Below are positions 46,725-57,386 of a stretch of DNA of 64,000 nt, one piece after another. Source of the DNA: Candolleomyces eurysporus (lineage: Eukaryota > Basidiomycota > Agaricomycetes > Agaricales > Psathyrellaceae); assembly GCA_027579435.1 (NCBI GenBank), contig JANBPK010000758.1:56368-120367 (forward strand). Direction: 5' to 3'. Under the pieces are notes generated by a model. That model worked only from the letters and a program-made list of their open reading frames with translations, was not told the DNA's origin and searched no databases. The translations under genes were made by a program, and so were the position numbers. The first letter of the stretch is position 1, and every line of letters begins with the position of its first letter.

Positions 46725-46965
46725 AAGGCAACGTCTGGAAGCGTTTTTTGAAAGCTTTCGAACGCGCTCTCATACGTGGTGAACGGCGCGAAAAGTGTAG
46801 TCGAAGACTCCCATGTGAGAGATTGCGGAAAAGCGCGATATCTCGATGGATAGCGAGCCGTTTGTTTCGCCAAAGATATCGTCCGCGAGCGTTTTCTGAA
46901 CGCTTTCTAACGCGCCCTCATATGTGAGAAACGGTGCGAAAACCGTAGTCTTCGACTCCCGCATT
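46725..46965 (+). repeat. Two-copy direct repeat (about 160 bp apart)
   Basis: A block of about 75 bp, GCGTTTT(T/C)TGAA(A/C)GCTTTC...GCGAAAA(G/C)(T/C)GTAGTC, occurs at about 46740 and 46900. Each copy ends with a variant of the near-palindrome, AGTCGAAGACTCC and AGTCTTCGACTCC. Confidence 0.75.
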
Positions 46966-46984
46966 TCCCAAGTCCCTTTGATGG

Positions 46985-47160
46985 CATTGATGGGAGTCGG
47001 CGACTACAACATTGCGACGGGCTAGTGCCGTGTCACAATTGGTAGTCGACGACTACAACATTGCGACGGGCTAGCGCCGCATCACAATTGGTAGTCGATG
47101 ACTACAACATTGAGACAGGCTAGTGCCATGTCACAATTGGTAGTCGACGACTACACTATT
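46985..47160 (+). repeat. Tandem array, about 50-bp unit with GTAGTCGACGACTAC
   Basis: Three to four units, each holding GTAGTCG-A-CGACTAC (47041 and 47140; variants at 46992 and 47092) followed by an AACATTG(C/A)GAC(G/A)GGCTAG(T/C)GCC block and TCACAATTG. Confidence 0.85.
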
Positions 47161-47460
47161 GGGACAGCCATGCGTGAACGGATTTAACGGAGCCGAACAC
47201 CCTAACCCTTACATAGAGAGGGTCCTATTAAGCCACGTCAAAACGGAGTCGACGACTCCAATGTTGGGACAGCCGTGTGTGAACGGAATTAACGGAGCCG
47301 AGCTCCCTAACCCTTACATTGAGAGGTGGTATCAAGCCGCGTCAAAACGGAGTCGACGACTCCGATGTTTGGACGGCCTTGTGCCACGTCACCAGAGGAG
47401 TCAACGACTCCGGTGTTTGGACAGCCGTGCACCACATCACGAATGGAGTCAACAAGCTCA
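47160..47460 (+). repeat. Tandem array, about 100-bp unit with GGAGTCGACGACTCC
   Basis: Units carry GTGAACGGA(A/T)TTAACGGAGCCGA, CCCTAACCCTTACAT and the 15-mer GGAGTCGACGACTCC (47248, 47350), with shorter degenerate units at 47396 and 47446. Confidence 0.8.
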
Positions 47461-47764
47461 TTCAGTAAGGCTCATAATTGTGAACGTACATCAACGGTAT
47501 ATAAGAGTGAATTTGGTGGTGACTAGAAGGGTGAGTGGAGGTGGGTTCAACGGCTTGAAACTTAGTCGGTTAGTCGTTGGGTCAGCAGAGCACTCGGGGG
47601 CAAGTGAGTATTTGTGGATGATTTAAGGTGAAAACAAGGGCGAGGATGACGACAAGGGGTAAATTATACCGAAACAAAAACAGCTGAAAAATGATTTCTC
47701 AAGTGAATGGGAACCAAGGAGGAAAGGTAAGATCTACCAGTAAATATAGTGAATGTTCGCTGAA

Positions 47765-48075
47765 AGGAGTCGACGACTCCATTCGGTGATGCTCTCACAT
47801 GTGAGTGCCNACCGAGGAGTCGTCGACTCCGTTCTGTGATGCTCGTACATGTGAGCGCCCACCGAGGAGTCGACGACTCCGTTCAGTGATGCTCGTACAT
47901 GTGAGTGCCCACCAAGGAGTCAACGACTCCATTCCATGAGGCTCACAGATGTGAACTTTCACCGAGGAGTCGACGACTCCATTCGGTGCTGCTCACACAT
48001 GTGAACGTTCACTGTGGAGTTGACCTCTTTGGTGATGCTCACACATGTGAACATCCACCGAAAGGAGTCGTTGAA
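47765..48075 (+). repeat. Tandem array, about 50-bp unit with GGAGTCGWCGACTCC
   Basis: Six to seven units. Each holds the near-palindrome (both the A-centre form, for example 47768, and the T-centre form at 47815), then a GTGATGCTC block and CACATGTGA, itself palindromic. One N lies at 47810. Confidence 0.9.
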
Positions 48076-48326
48076 TCCTCGATTCCGTTCATACAAGGAC
48101 ACCCTCTGTACACGAAGAAGCTCTTAGGAAGACATGTAATAATGGCTACATTTACATCTGTACCTGTACAAAGTGCTGTAGTGATAAGAAATATACTTCA
48201 AAATCCAAAATAAGCGAACCGAGACACGAGTAATTAGACAGAAGTCATATACAGAGAGAAGTCAAAAAAANGAGACAAGAGGTAGAAGAATGGTTTCATA
48301 CAATTACAGACAGGTCAAAGTAAACC

Positions 48327-48760
48327 AATTGAGAGCTGAACGGATTGAAGGGAGTTGATTGAGAACTGAAAAAATGAAAGGGAGTCGATTGAGAGCTGAA
48401 TGGATTGAAGGGAGTCGATTGAGACTGGAACGGATCAAAGGGAGTCGATTGAGAGTGGAACGGATCGAAGNGAGTCGATTGTGAACTGAACAAATCAAAG
48501 GGAGTCGATTGAGAACTGAACGGATCAAAGGGATTCAATTGAGAGTGGAACAGATCAAAGGGATTCAATTGTGAACTGAACAAATCAAAGGGAGTCGATT
48601 GAGAGTGGAACAGATCGAAGGGAGTCAATTGTGAACTGAAGAAATGAAATGGAGTCGATTGAGAGCTGAACGGATCGAAGGGAGTCGATTGAGAGTGGAA
48701 CAGATCGAAGGGAGTCGATTGAGAGCTGAATGGATCAAAGGGAGTTGATTGAGATAGGAG
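48327..48760 (+). repeat. 30-bp minisatellite, about 14 exact-length units
   Basis: The unit reads GGAGTCGATTGAGAGCTGAA plus CGGATCGAAG, with the GGAGTCGATT part recurring every 30 bases at 48351, 48381, 48411 and on to 48741. No unit has gained or lost a base, although substitutions are common. The length being a multiple of three, the minus strand reads as a repeated 10-residue peptide, but it has no start and lies downstream of the RDYD gene's stop. Confidence 0.95.
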
Positions 48761-48890
48761 GGTGAACAGATCCAATGGTGCCGGTCGATACACAGACATG
48801 TGCAATGGGATCTGACAAGAATGTAATATCTGGATTTAGTTCTGACTACACTGTAGAATGGAGAACTTACAGAATGAAACCAGAAGACGT

Positions 48891-51678
48891 CTAGGGAGAC
48901 GGGGCGTCTACAGGGATAGATTCGTTCTAAGTCTGGTATAAGTTGCTGTAATGTCATAGAAATGTAGAACTCACCCAAGTTGGCCTCCTGTTGCGCATGA
49001 GGACTTGTGGAGCTGGAGTACCCTTGGAGATGCCCGTCGTGTGCTTGAACCGAGGATCTTTTGACCTTGTTGCCCAAATCCGATCACAGAGGGCATTCGG
49101 CGCCCACTCTAGAGTGTTGAACAATTCCCAGAGGGATTTTCGAGCTGCCTTTGCAGTGTCGTCCGTCATTCTCTCCGTCATTGCCTCCCACAATTTGTAG
49201 TACGCCGCATTACCATAGTTCTGAACCGTTCCTTCTTTCTTCACACCTTTTGCTGGCCAGAGATGGTCAAAGCACTGCTTCCATTCTTCACCTGTAGCGA
49301 CAAGCCACTGAACATCGTTGAAGATGTCACAAAGATTGGCATTCTGGAAGGTAGCGATGGTCGTGTTCTCGAGTTGATCCCTTGGGATGGCGCAGTATGT
49401 GCCATCTCTCGCATGTCTGCGATTCGGCACGAGCTTGATCACGTCGCGGAAGAACTGTCGAAAACACCGTTCCATTTGATTGTCCAAGCCGGTCCCCAGT
49501 GGGTCGTCTCTCGAATCCTCATCGGACATTACGATGTCGGAGCCGTCATCACGAAGTGGAGGATCCAGCTCGTGTCCGTTTGTCTCTAGGATGAAACTCG
49601 AGCCTTCAGCAGGATCAGGAGCGTCCATAAGTTCCTGGTGAGTACGATTGTGAAGTCGGGTGGAGTCCCGGGGGATGCTGACTTGGGAGGAACGAAAGTG
49701 CATCAGGATGTCGGTCTTCGATTTGCCGAAAAGGAAACGGACCGCCTTATCGCTCATAGTGATGTTCTTCGCTACCAGTCGAGGAACTGGGACACCTGAG
49801 CGGAGTGGTCGCAAGAAAAACAATCCGTAAGGAACACAAGGCACTAATGATCGACCTCTGGCAAGTGATTCAAGCTGAGTGGCGTCCTCCGCATCAGCCG
49901 CTGAACGAGTTATGAATGCCCCGCCAACTTCTTCGTAGTCCTCGTCCTCGTCCTCGTCATCCATCATCTCTTCATCTTCATAGAGGGATATGGGGAAAGG
50001 AAGTTGGTGAGGCTCTACTTCGCTGCGCCGAACTCGAGGGAGGATGGCGTTCATCAACTCCCGAGCAGACGGTCCGGTATCGGGGGTAGAGTGGATGCCG
50101 TTAAGGAGCCAGGCTAACCCAGCAGTAAGATAGAGTGCCGAGTCAGTCATTCGAAGGTCCGTAGGTCCTCCCCGCTGCCAGTCATCGGTGAACTTGCAGG
50201 CCTGCGCTCTCCAAGCCTTTGTGCCCCTGTTAAATAGGTTATCAGTCCCAATTCGACAAAATGAGCTTTGTAACTCACCACCAAACCCATCTAGGAAAGC
50301 TCAGCAGGCACCGTCGTAGTTCATCCAGGTCGACATCAACGAGAACATTGGCAGCATGCTCGATCGGTACACGAAGCTCAATACGAGCTGTGGAGAAGTT
50401 CTGGTCTGCCCCCTGGCGGTATACGTCGTAGAGCCCTGATATATAAGCCTCCCCTTTGCCGTTTAGAAGCTGTCCAGCGGTGATATATTTGCTGACTTTC
50501 CCATTGTCGAGAGCATAGGTAAGCGCCTTGTCCGTAGTATAGGCTTGCACGTATTGAGCTTCGAACTCGCCCTCGGCTTGAACTCCAGGGGTGATGCGGA
50601 ATCCAGAGGCTCCAACAAGGTGCGAGGCAGGATCGCGATAGTATTTTGAGCTGCCTAGATCGGTGATTCGCCGAGCATGGCAGGCTGGGATTTTGAGAAC
50701 GAGTTGGGCAAGGGAAGCGTGCTTATCCGTTCTCCAAGCAAGGCATCGTTGTTGCAACGAACTGATCTCGGCGCCCACATCGACCCACCACTCTCCAGAT
50801 GCTCTGAGCATTCCGAGCCGAAGACCGATTCTATCGAGAAACTCGTCAAGAGCTGCCTCCCCGTTAGCCGCATCCAAGACGAAATGGTGAGTAGCGTTCT
50901 TCATGCCCCGAATTTGGTGCAGANAAAACGATGTTGGCGCCCCAGTTAATGCCGTTGGAAACAAGAACTCGTCGGAGAGTATCACCGAACCATTGAACTT
51001 GCCAGTCCGGGAGAACTCGAGTCGTAAAGGAAAGCTTTCCCGATTGCTGTCGGGCGCGGAACATCTCGGCATCATAGGTAGGCGGCAGATCACCTCCTCT
51101 GTGCTCGAGAAGAAGCTGCATGGTAGGGAGGAGACCTTTCTCATAGAAGTCCACCTGCTCTTCTCTCTTAAGGTGGAACGACCGTCGATCGGGACCATAG
51201 AGATCGAGAAAGAGAACCCGAATGAGGTTGTGCGACTCCCATTTGCCGATTCCAAGGTTAGGTATGTGGTGAAGAGGAGCCGTGTAGTCTCCCTGTACGA
51301 GCTCAGCGAGATTCAAACACGCTTCAGAAAAATAAGACTCACAGAAGAATTGGTGAAGCTATACTTGAGATGAACGTTGGTTTTCAACGTATCCTCGTAC
51401 TTTGCCACCGGTGTAATAGTGATCGGCCGCTCTTGGACACAGATTTGCCTGTCGATACCAAGGATGGAGTCGTAGTCTCGAGAGATTTGGAGAGTAGGAG
51501 CTTCATCAGCAGTAACGCGGTTATGGATAACGTCGATACTGGCCTGTCGTCCTTCATTGATACCACAGAGGACGAATTGAACGAATTGTTCTGTCTCCTC
51601 ACGAACATATAAGTCGTGGGCCTTTTCACAGAACTGGGTAAGAGTATATGGTTGGATGTCGAGAACTGGGTCTGCCAT
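48891..51678 (-). CDS. RDYD protein A, unrecognised family (module 1)
   Basis: I do not recognise this family. Exons (minus strand) 51678-51343, 51292-50279, 50226-48975 and 48926-48891 have GT-AG ends; the sum is 3n+1 with one N at 50924, so dropping that base leaves 878 aa. Start: ATG at 51678 (MADPVLDIQPYTLTQFCEKA). Exon 1 carries EQFVQFVLCGINEGRQASID and ISRDYDSILGID, shared with the gene at 63265. Exon 2 has GKWESHNLIRVLFLDLYGPD, LPDWQVQWFGDTLRRVLVSN and RCLAWRTDKHASLAQLVLKI. Exon 3 holds an acidic run (DEEMMDDEDEDEDYEE) and a tryptophan-rich end, YYKLWEAMTERMTDDTAKAA ... LFNTLEWAPNALCDRIW. No signal peptide or membrane helix is visible; nuclear action would fit the acidic tract and its SNF2 partner, but that is inference. 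It is divergent from the SNF2-like gene at 54793 across a 3.1-kb repeat-filled spacer. Confidence 0.8.
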
Positions 51679-51879
51679 AGCGGGGAAAGACAAGGGAGAA
51701 GGGAGGATATTCTAGCGGATGACGTTGAGTGGGGTGGGGCAGCTCTATGGATTGAATCCACCTTGGGTATGCTTTTATCAACGAATCGACTTATCCGATT
51801 CCATGCCAGACCCGGATCCGGTGTGCGACGGAAGTTGGCTGTCACTTCTGGACATTTCAGTGCATCTTGCTTAGCTCAC

Positions 51880-54110
51880 AAGGAGTCGACGATTCGAACT
51901 CGCGTTTGAAAGGTCATAAGACTTCAAACTGAATTCAAAAACACGTTCAAGGGATCACAAGCTCCCTAGACGGAGCCCTGAGGCACGTAGTAGCACTGAG
52001 GCTATGTCTCTCAAAGCAATTTTGGGCAAATGAGCAGAGTTGCCGAAATTGTGAAACAGAGTCATTGCCTCATTTTCGGAATGATTCTCTACAGTCTCCG
52101 AGGTTGAGGAGTGAAAAGGCAAGTAGGCATTTCCGAACCGAACCTGCACTTGAACGAGGCTTTGAAACTCTATTTGAAAGCATGTTGGGTTCGTCACAAG
52201 GTCCCGAAAGCAACCATGAGGCGTATTTGACCATTGTAGCTACCTCTCTCAACACGATATTGGAACACATAAGTAGATTCGTTGACTCCTTGACGTGATT
52301 CTCTACAGTCTCCGAAAGTGTCAAGTTGCCGACTCCGTAAAATAACACTCTTTCTAAGGAAAACTGAATTGGTCACATAGTCCCTACATTGAACCACGAG
52401 GCGTACTTTAGCATTGTGGCTGTCTCTCAATACAAGATTTGGAAAAAAGAGCAGTCGTCAACTGCTTCTTGACGTGATCCTCCGCAGTCTCTGGAATTGT
52501 AAAGTAACCGACTCCCTGAATGAATCTATTTCAAAGGCACGTTGGATTGATCACAAGGTTTCTGAGAGGAGCCACAAGACGTATTTTAGCGTCATGATTC
52601 ACAAATGAACAGAGCTGTTGGCGCTTTGACATGATCCTCTACAGTCTCCGAGAGTGTGAAGACGCCGACTCCGAAATGACATTCTTTCTAAGGCAAATTG
52701 AATTCGTCACAAGGTCCTTTCATGGAGACACGAGGCGCACCTTGGCATTGTGGCTGTCTCTGAATACAAGATTTGGAAAAAAGAGCAGAGTTGTCGACTG
52801 CTTCTTGACGTGATCCTCTACAGTGTCCGGGATTGTGAAATAACCGACTCCCAAGGGATCCTATTTCAAAACCATGTTGGATTGGTCACAAGGTTCCCGA
52901 AAGGAGCCACAAGACGTATTTGAGCATCATGGTTCAGTCTCAACGCACAAATGAACAGGCGCTTTGACGTTATCTTCTACAGTTCCCGGAGTGTCGAAGT
53001 CACCGACTCCGTGGAATAGCACTCTTTCAAGAGTGCATTGCATTGGTCACAAGGTCCCTGGATGGAACCACGAGGCATATTTCAGCATTCTGGCTGTCTC
53101 CCAACACAGAATTCGGACAAATGGGCAGAGTCGTCGTCCAATTTGACGTGATTTTCTAGAGTCGTTGGAATAGTAAGTCGGAGTCGTCGACTCCTTGAAT
53201 TGATTCTGTACAGTCTTCATAGTTGGGAAGCGAAGGCACATAGTGCCATTTCTAAGCCAAACATGTGTCTGAACAAGGTTTGGAAACCATTTTGAAAGGC
53301 ACGTTGAAACGGTCACAAGGTCTCTAAATGGAATCATGAGACGTTTCATGGCATTGTGGCGATGACTATGATTTTTGGTTAAATGAACGGAGTCGTTGAC
53401 TCCTTTTTGGAGGGATTCTCTATAGTTTCCGAAGCTGTAAAATGGAGCCATCGACTCCTTGAAACGGTTCCTGTCGTCTCCAGAGTTGGTAAATGAAAAG
53501 ACAGAGTGCCATTTTCGAACCAAACATGTGTTGGAGCTGGGTGTTTAAACGGCATTCAAAGGTAGGTGGAGTTGATCACAAGATTACTGAATAGTGCCAT
53601 GAGGTATTTTATAGCATTGTGGCAACGCCTCAACACGATTTTGGTCAAACGAACAGAGTCGTCGACTCCCGAGTCCCTTTTGGAGGGATTCTCTATGGTT
53701 GCCGAAGCTGTAAAACGGAATCATCGACGCCTCAAAACTGCTTCTATACAGTCTCCAGAATTGGTAAGTGGAGACGGAGTGCTATTTTTGAACTAAACAT
53801 GTGTTTGAATTGGGCGTCTCGCTGTATTCAAAGGCACATTGAATTGATTACAAAGTCCCTAAATCAAGCCGTGAGGCGCTTCAGAGCATTGTGCCAACGC
53901 CTCTTACCATGACGTTTGGACAAATGAGCGGAGTCGTCGACTCCTTTTGGGAGTAACTCTTTGCGTTTGTCGAAATCCCAAAGATTAACTCTCTCAAACT
54001 GGTTGTCTCCTGCACTGGGGGAAAGAATAAGGTATTCTCTATCTGATCGGGTTGGAATCTATGAGCAGATCTCGAGCCAAGTCGTCAACTCAAACTGGCT
54101 CTCAACAGTC
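51880..54110 (+). repeat. Degenerate satellite, about 160-180-bp unit, in the divergent spacer of module 1
   Basis: About ten or more units. The marker TGA(C/T)(G/A)TGATNCTCTACAGTCTCCG recurs at about 52293, 52467, 52627, 52803, 52962 and 53140, then with larger and less regular spacing to 53990. Many units end with a GGAGTCGTCGACTCC-type site (clear at about 53180, 53930; variants at 51882, 52283, 52457, 52790, 53392, 53647). It fills most of the sequence between the two start codons, so it is the promoter region of both genes or has invaded it. Confidence 0.8.
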
Positions 54111-54269
54111 ACATGCGAGCAAGCCCTGCACTCCCGACCCATTCTGATTCTGGGTGGGACTTGTACTTTGTTTGCTCTACTCAACAGGTCCCTTGCTCCG
54201 TAAACATCCCATCATGCTCCAGAGCCTCATCCCTATAAGTAGCTGAGGTTTTTGTGAACCCTCCTCACA

Positions 54270-54540
54270 CAACCGCCCCCAGATCTTGTTCAATATCTCT
54301 TGTAGCTCGATGACACTACCACCCCCAGATCTCGTTCAACACACATCGTAGCTCGTTGTAACTACTTCCTCCCGCTTTCACTCAGCATTCACCATAGCTC
54401 ACTGTTACTATCTCGTTTAACATTGATTGTAGCTCGTTGTCACTACTGCCTCCAGTTCTCATTCAGCATTCATCATATCTCGGCGACACCACCACACCCA
54501 GGGCTCGTTCAACATCTATAGCTCATCGTGAGTAATGACC
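54270..54540 (+). repeat. Short tandem array, about 60-bp unit
   Basis: About five units built on (C/A)ATCTCGTTCAACA, CATCGTAGCTCGTTGT(A/C)ACTAC and a C-rich piece, just upstream of the truncated SNF2-like gene. Confidence 0.7.
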
Positions 54541-54792
54541 TGTTTATCTTGATACATTGTTCACGCCTCTGGTTACTTGATGTATCCTGATATCATGACG
54601 ATTGGATCTGTTCTCTGCTTCCTTGATCTTGCATCCCACTCGTATGCATCATAGGTCTATCATCTGCTATCCAAGGTATGTCTTAAATGCTTTCCCGCAC
54701 TCAACAACTTCTGATAGAACCACTGGCAGTTCCATTTGCTCAAGCCACGCGCCGTAAGTTATATTTCCAGATTATGAGTTCCACGCTGAAGC

Positions 54793-56298
54793 ATGGATGT
54801 CATACCTCGCTTAGGGCACAGGGCTACCATGCCATCACATACGCCTGCTAGTGCTCTCGTGAAGCTCTATTTTGCCCTCCGAGGTGCTCCCTGGAATTTC
54901 ATGCGATGGCAAGAAATTACCAACATTCATCACGGCCTCAATCCCAAGAAGGACAAGCACCTGCCACCTCCCCTCACAAGGGAGGAAGTTTCTTCAATCC
55001 TCTCTTACTTCAATCAGTATGACGCATTAGGTACTGAAGATGCGAAGATCAAATTCGCCTCCAAGGCAAAGAAGAAAGGAAAAGATACCGTTCCCGGACG
55101 TGGATTCTGGACGACCTGGGTCAACAAACACTATTCGACTAAATGGAAGATCAACGGTCGCATCGCGAAGATTTTCTCCTTGCTAGGCATTCATCCTGAA
55201 CAAATTATGGCTGCGACCGGCGAGTGCACTCCACCATCTAGCGCTAGCTATCTTCCTGTTGCTCTCGACATCATCGGCCGAGAAATCTTTGGCCCTGAGG
55301 CTCTTGATTCACACCAAATGCTGCTCACAAGGCTATGGGAACCTGCGTTGATTCTCGCTCAACGTACCTGGTTTCTCGAAACCAAGTCGATCGGTCCAAG
55401 GAGGGCTAAGGTGGAGAAGATGAAACAAAAGGCTGAGACTCTACTGTCAGGTTTGTTGTTATAATTGCTGTAGCTCTGCGCAGTCTGACAAACAGCGTTG
55501 ACAGAGCTCGATCAGGGGAACGTTACGATCCGAGGGATCAATCAAGCAATTCGGGCTGTGGCCAACTTTGAGAAGGCAGTCACAGCATTATTCACCGAGG
55601 ATCACGCTGCGACTCTTGATGCCTTCAAGGCACTCCTTGAGCGTTTCATCCCAGAAGATTTCTCAAAATCGAAGTCGGGTGCAAGGAGGGTACAGAAGAT
55701 GTCAGGTGCGCTCACTCCGTTCCCTTTTCTCTTTGTGTGCCTAACTGGCTGTACAGCGAAACGAAAGGTCACCACCGAAAGTCTCTCCAAGCTCGCAACT
55801 CCTGAGGAAGTCTCTCAGCTGCTTGAGATGTACGATCAATTCTTTGGAGCAGAGTCAGACTCTAACGAAGAACTGGACGCTGAGGAGCACCAATTCGTTT
55901 CATTCGGTGAGCCTGTTCAGGGAGCAGATCCTGGCGTGGAGATCGAAGCGAAGATGTCGGCCTCAGACCTTGCCGCCAATCTCGGTTTCCAGAACGGGAT
56001 GCCGTTCCTGTTCAACACCAAACGACTTTCAAGTGGAGGGACTGCATGGTCGCAAGAGTTCGAAGATGCCTGTAACTCAAAACCAGACGCTCTTGAACCT
56101 TTCTCCCTGCAATGGCACCAACTCGCAGGTGTTCATGCCGCTTTACGGAAAGTACTCAGTCCAACCTCCAATCCTCACCACTGTACTGGTATATTATTTG
56201 CTGATGACGTTGGACTTGGAAAGACGATACAGGCGTCGGCAATCATGGCGTCTCTCTCAGGGCTGAGCGTTCATATATCAAAGCGAGTAGACAAGTGA
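54793..56298 (+). pseudogene. SNF2-like ATPase copy 1, truncated after Walker A (module 1)
   Basis: Reads right, divergent from RDYD protein A. Exons about 54793-55450, 55505-55704 and 55757 onward. The N-terminal region (LYFALRGAPWNFMRWQEITN, GRGFWTTWVNKHYSTKWKIN) matches the start of copy 2 (GAPWSWPRWKEITGIQHGL; GRTLWRTWIVNNWPRWKIQ). The ATPase part begins PVQGADPGVEIEAKMSASDL, LQWHQLAGVHAA and FADDVGLGKTIQA, a sound SNF2 motif I. About 15 residues later the frame enters the ACCATCGACGATGGT array and stops. Motifs Ia-VI are missing and the opposite strand beyond the array belongs to copy 2, so this ATPase cannot be functional as it stands. It has no internal stops before the break, so the loss may be recent. 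The true start codon may lie further upstream. Confidence 0.8.
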
Positions 56299-57185
56299 GA
56301 TAACATATGACCATTGTCACAATCATATGTGAGTAGCATTCCCATATCAAAAATAAATGGACGAGCAAGTGAGCACAGATGACCATCGACGATGGTCGCA
56401 TGTGGGTAACATTCCCATTAAAAAATAGGTGGGTGTAGGAGGGAGTACATATGACCACCGTCGGTGGTTGTATGTGGATGCCATTCATATATCAAAGTGA
56501 GTAGACGAGTGAGATAACATATGACCATTGTCACAATCATATGTGAGTAGCATTCCCATATNAAAAATAAATGGGCAAGTGNGTGAGCACAGACAACCAT
56601 CGATGATGGTCGCATGTGGGTAGCATTCCTGTTAAAAAATAGGTGGGTGTAGGAGGGAGTCCATACAACCATCGACGATGGTCGTATGTGGGCAGCATTC
56701 GCATATCGAAGTAAGTAGACGAGTGAGATAACATCTGACCATCGTCATAATTGTATGCGAGTAGCATTCCCATATCAAAAATAAATGGGTGAATGAGAGA
56801 GCACAGACGACCATCGGCAATGGTCGCATGTGGGTAGCCTTGCCATGATGAAACGAGTCAATGGGTGAGGGAGTCTATACGACCATCGACGATGGCCGTA
56901 TGTGGGTAGCATTCACACATTGGAACAAGTTGGCGAGTGGGCACAGACATATCAACATGAGTGGACCTGTGAGGGTGCCCATACGACCATCGGCAATGGT
57001 CGCATGTGGGTAGCAAGTACAAACAACAATTGCTGATGGTTGCCTACATGCATCGCTTGTACCTGACCATCGGCGATGGTCGCCTGGGGGCATCACTCGG
57101 TCTGAAGCATCTTGTGCCTGAGTATCACTGATGGCTGTATGAGTGCATCACTCATAGCCGACCATCATCGATGGTCGACTAGGTG
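56270..57185 (+). repeat. Tandem array, about 70-bp unit with ACCATCGWCGATGGT
   Basis: About thirteen units. Each starts with a near-palindrome, best form ACCATCG-A-CGATGGT (56383, 56668, 56883) with variants such as ACCATCGATGATGGT and ACCATCGGCAATGGT, followed by CG(C/T)ATGTGGGTAGCATTC and CATATCAAA. Units alternate between strict and degenerate forms. The array begins inside the truncated SNF2-like gene and ends about 200 bp before the 3' end of the opposite SNF2-like gene. Ns lie at 56562 and 56582. Confidence 0.9.
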
Positions 57186-57386
57186 CATCACTGCACCAAC
57201 AGCTGCAATGATCCATGCCTAAGTCGTGAATCTGTACCAATCTTCCCATTGCACCCACCCACAATTGGGTTCTCTACTAACATTCCGAGTTCATGAGAGG
57301 CATGCAAATCTGGTGTCATAAACAAGCAAGGTGAAACGACAACGACTATAATACTTGAAAAACGACTGAGGGATTCCAGGCCTATC

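Noticed and set aside
46985..48075. CRISPR-like array (regular palindromic repeats)
   Set aside because: Eukaryotic context; the spaces between the sites are themselves repeated, not unique spacers, and there are no cas genes.
48296..48805. 169-codon frame on the minus strand with a repeated SQSTPFDPF peptide
   Set aside because: It is a translation of a 30-bp minisatellite; the stop of the RDYD gene lies upstream and no proper start is present.
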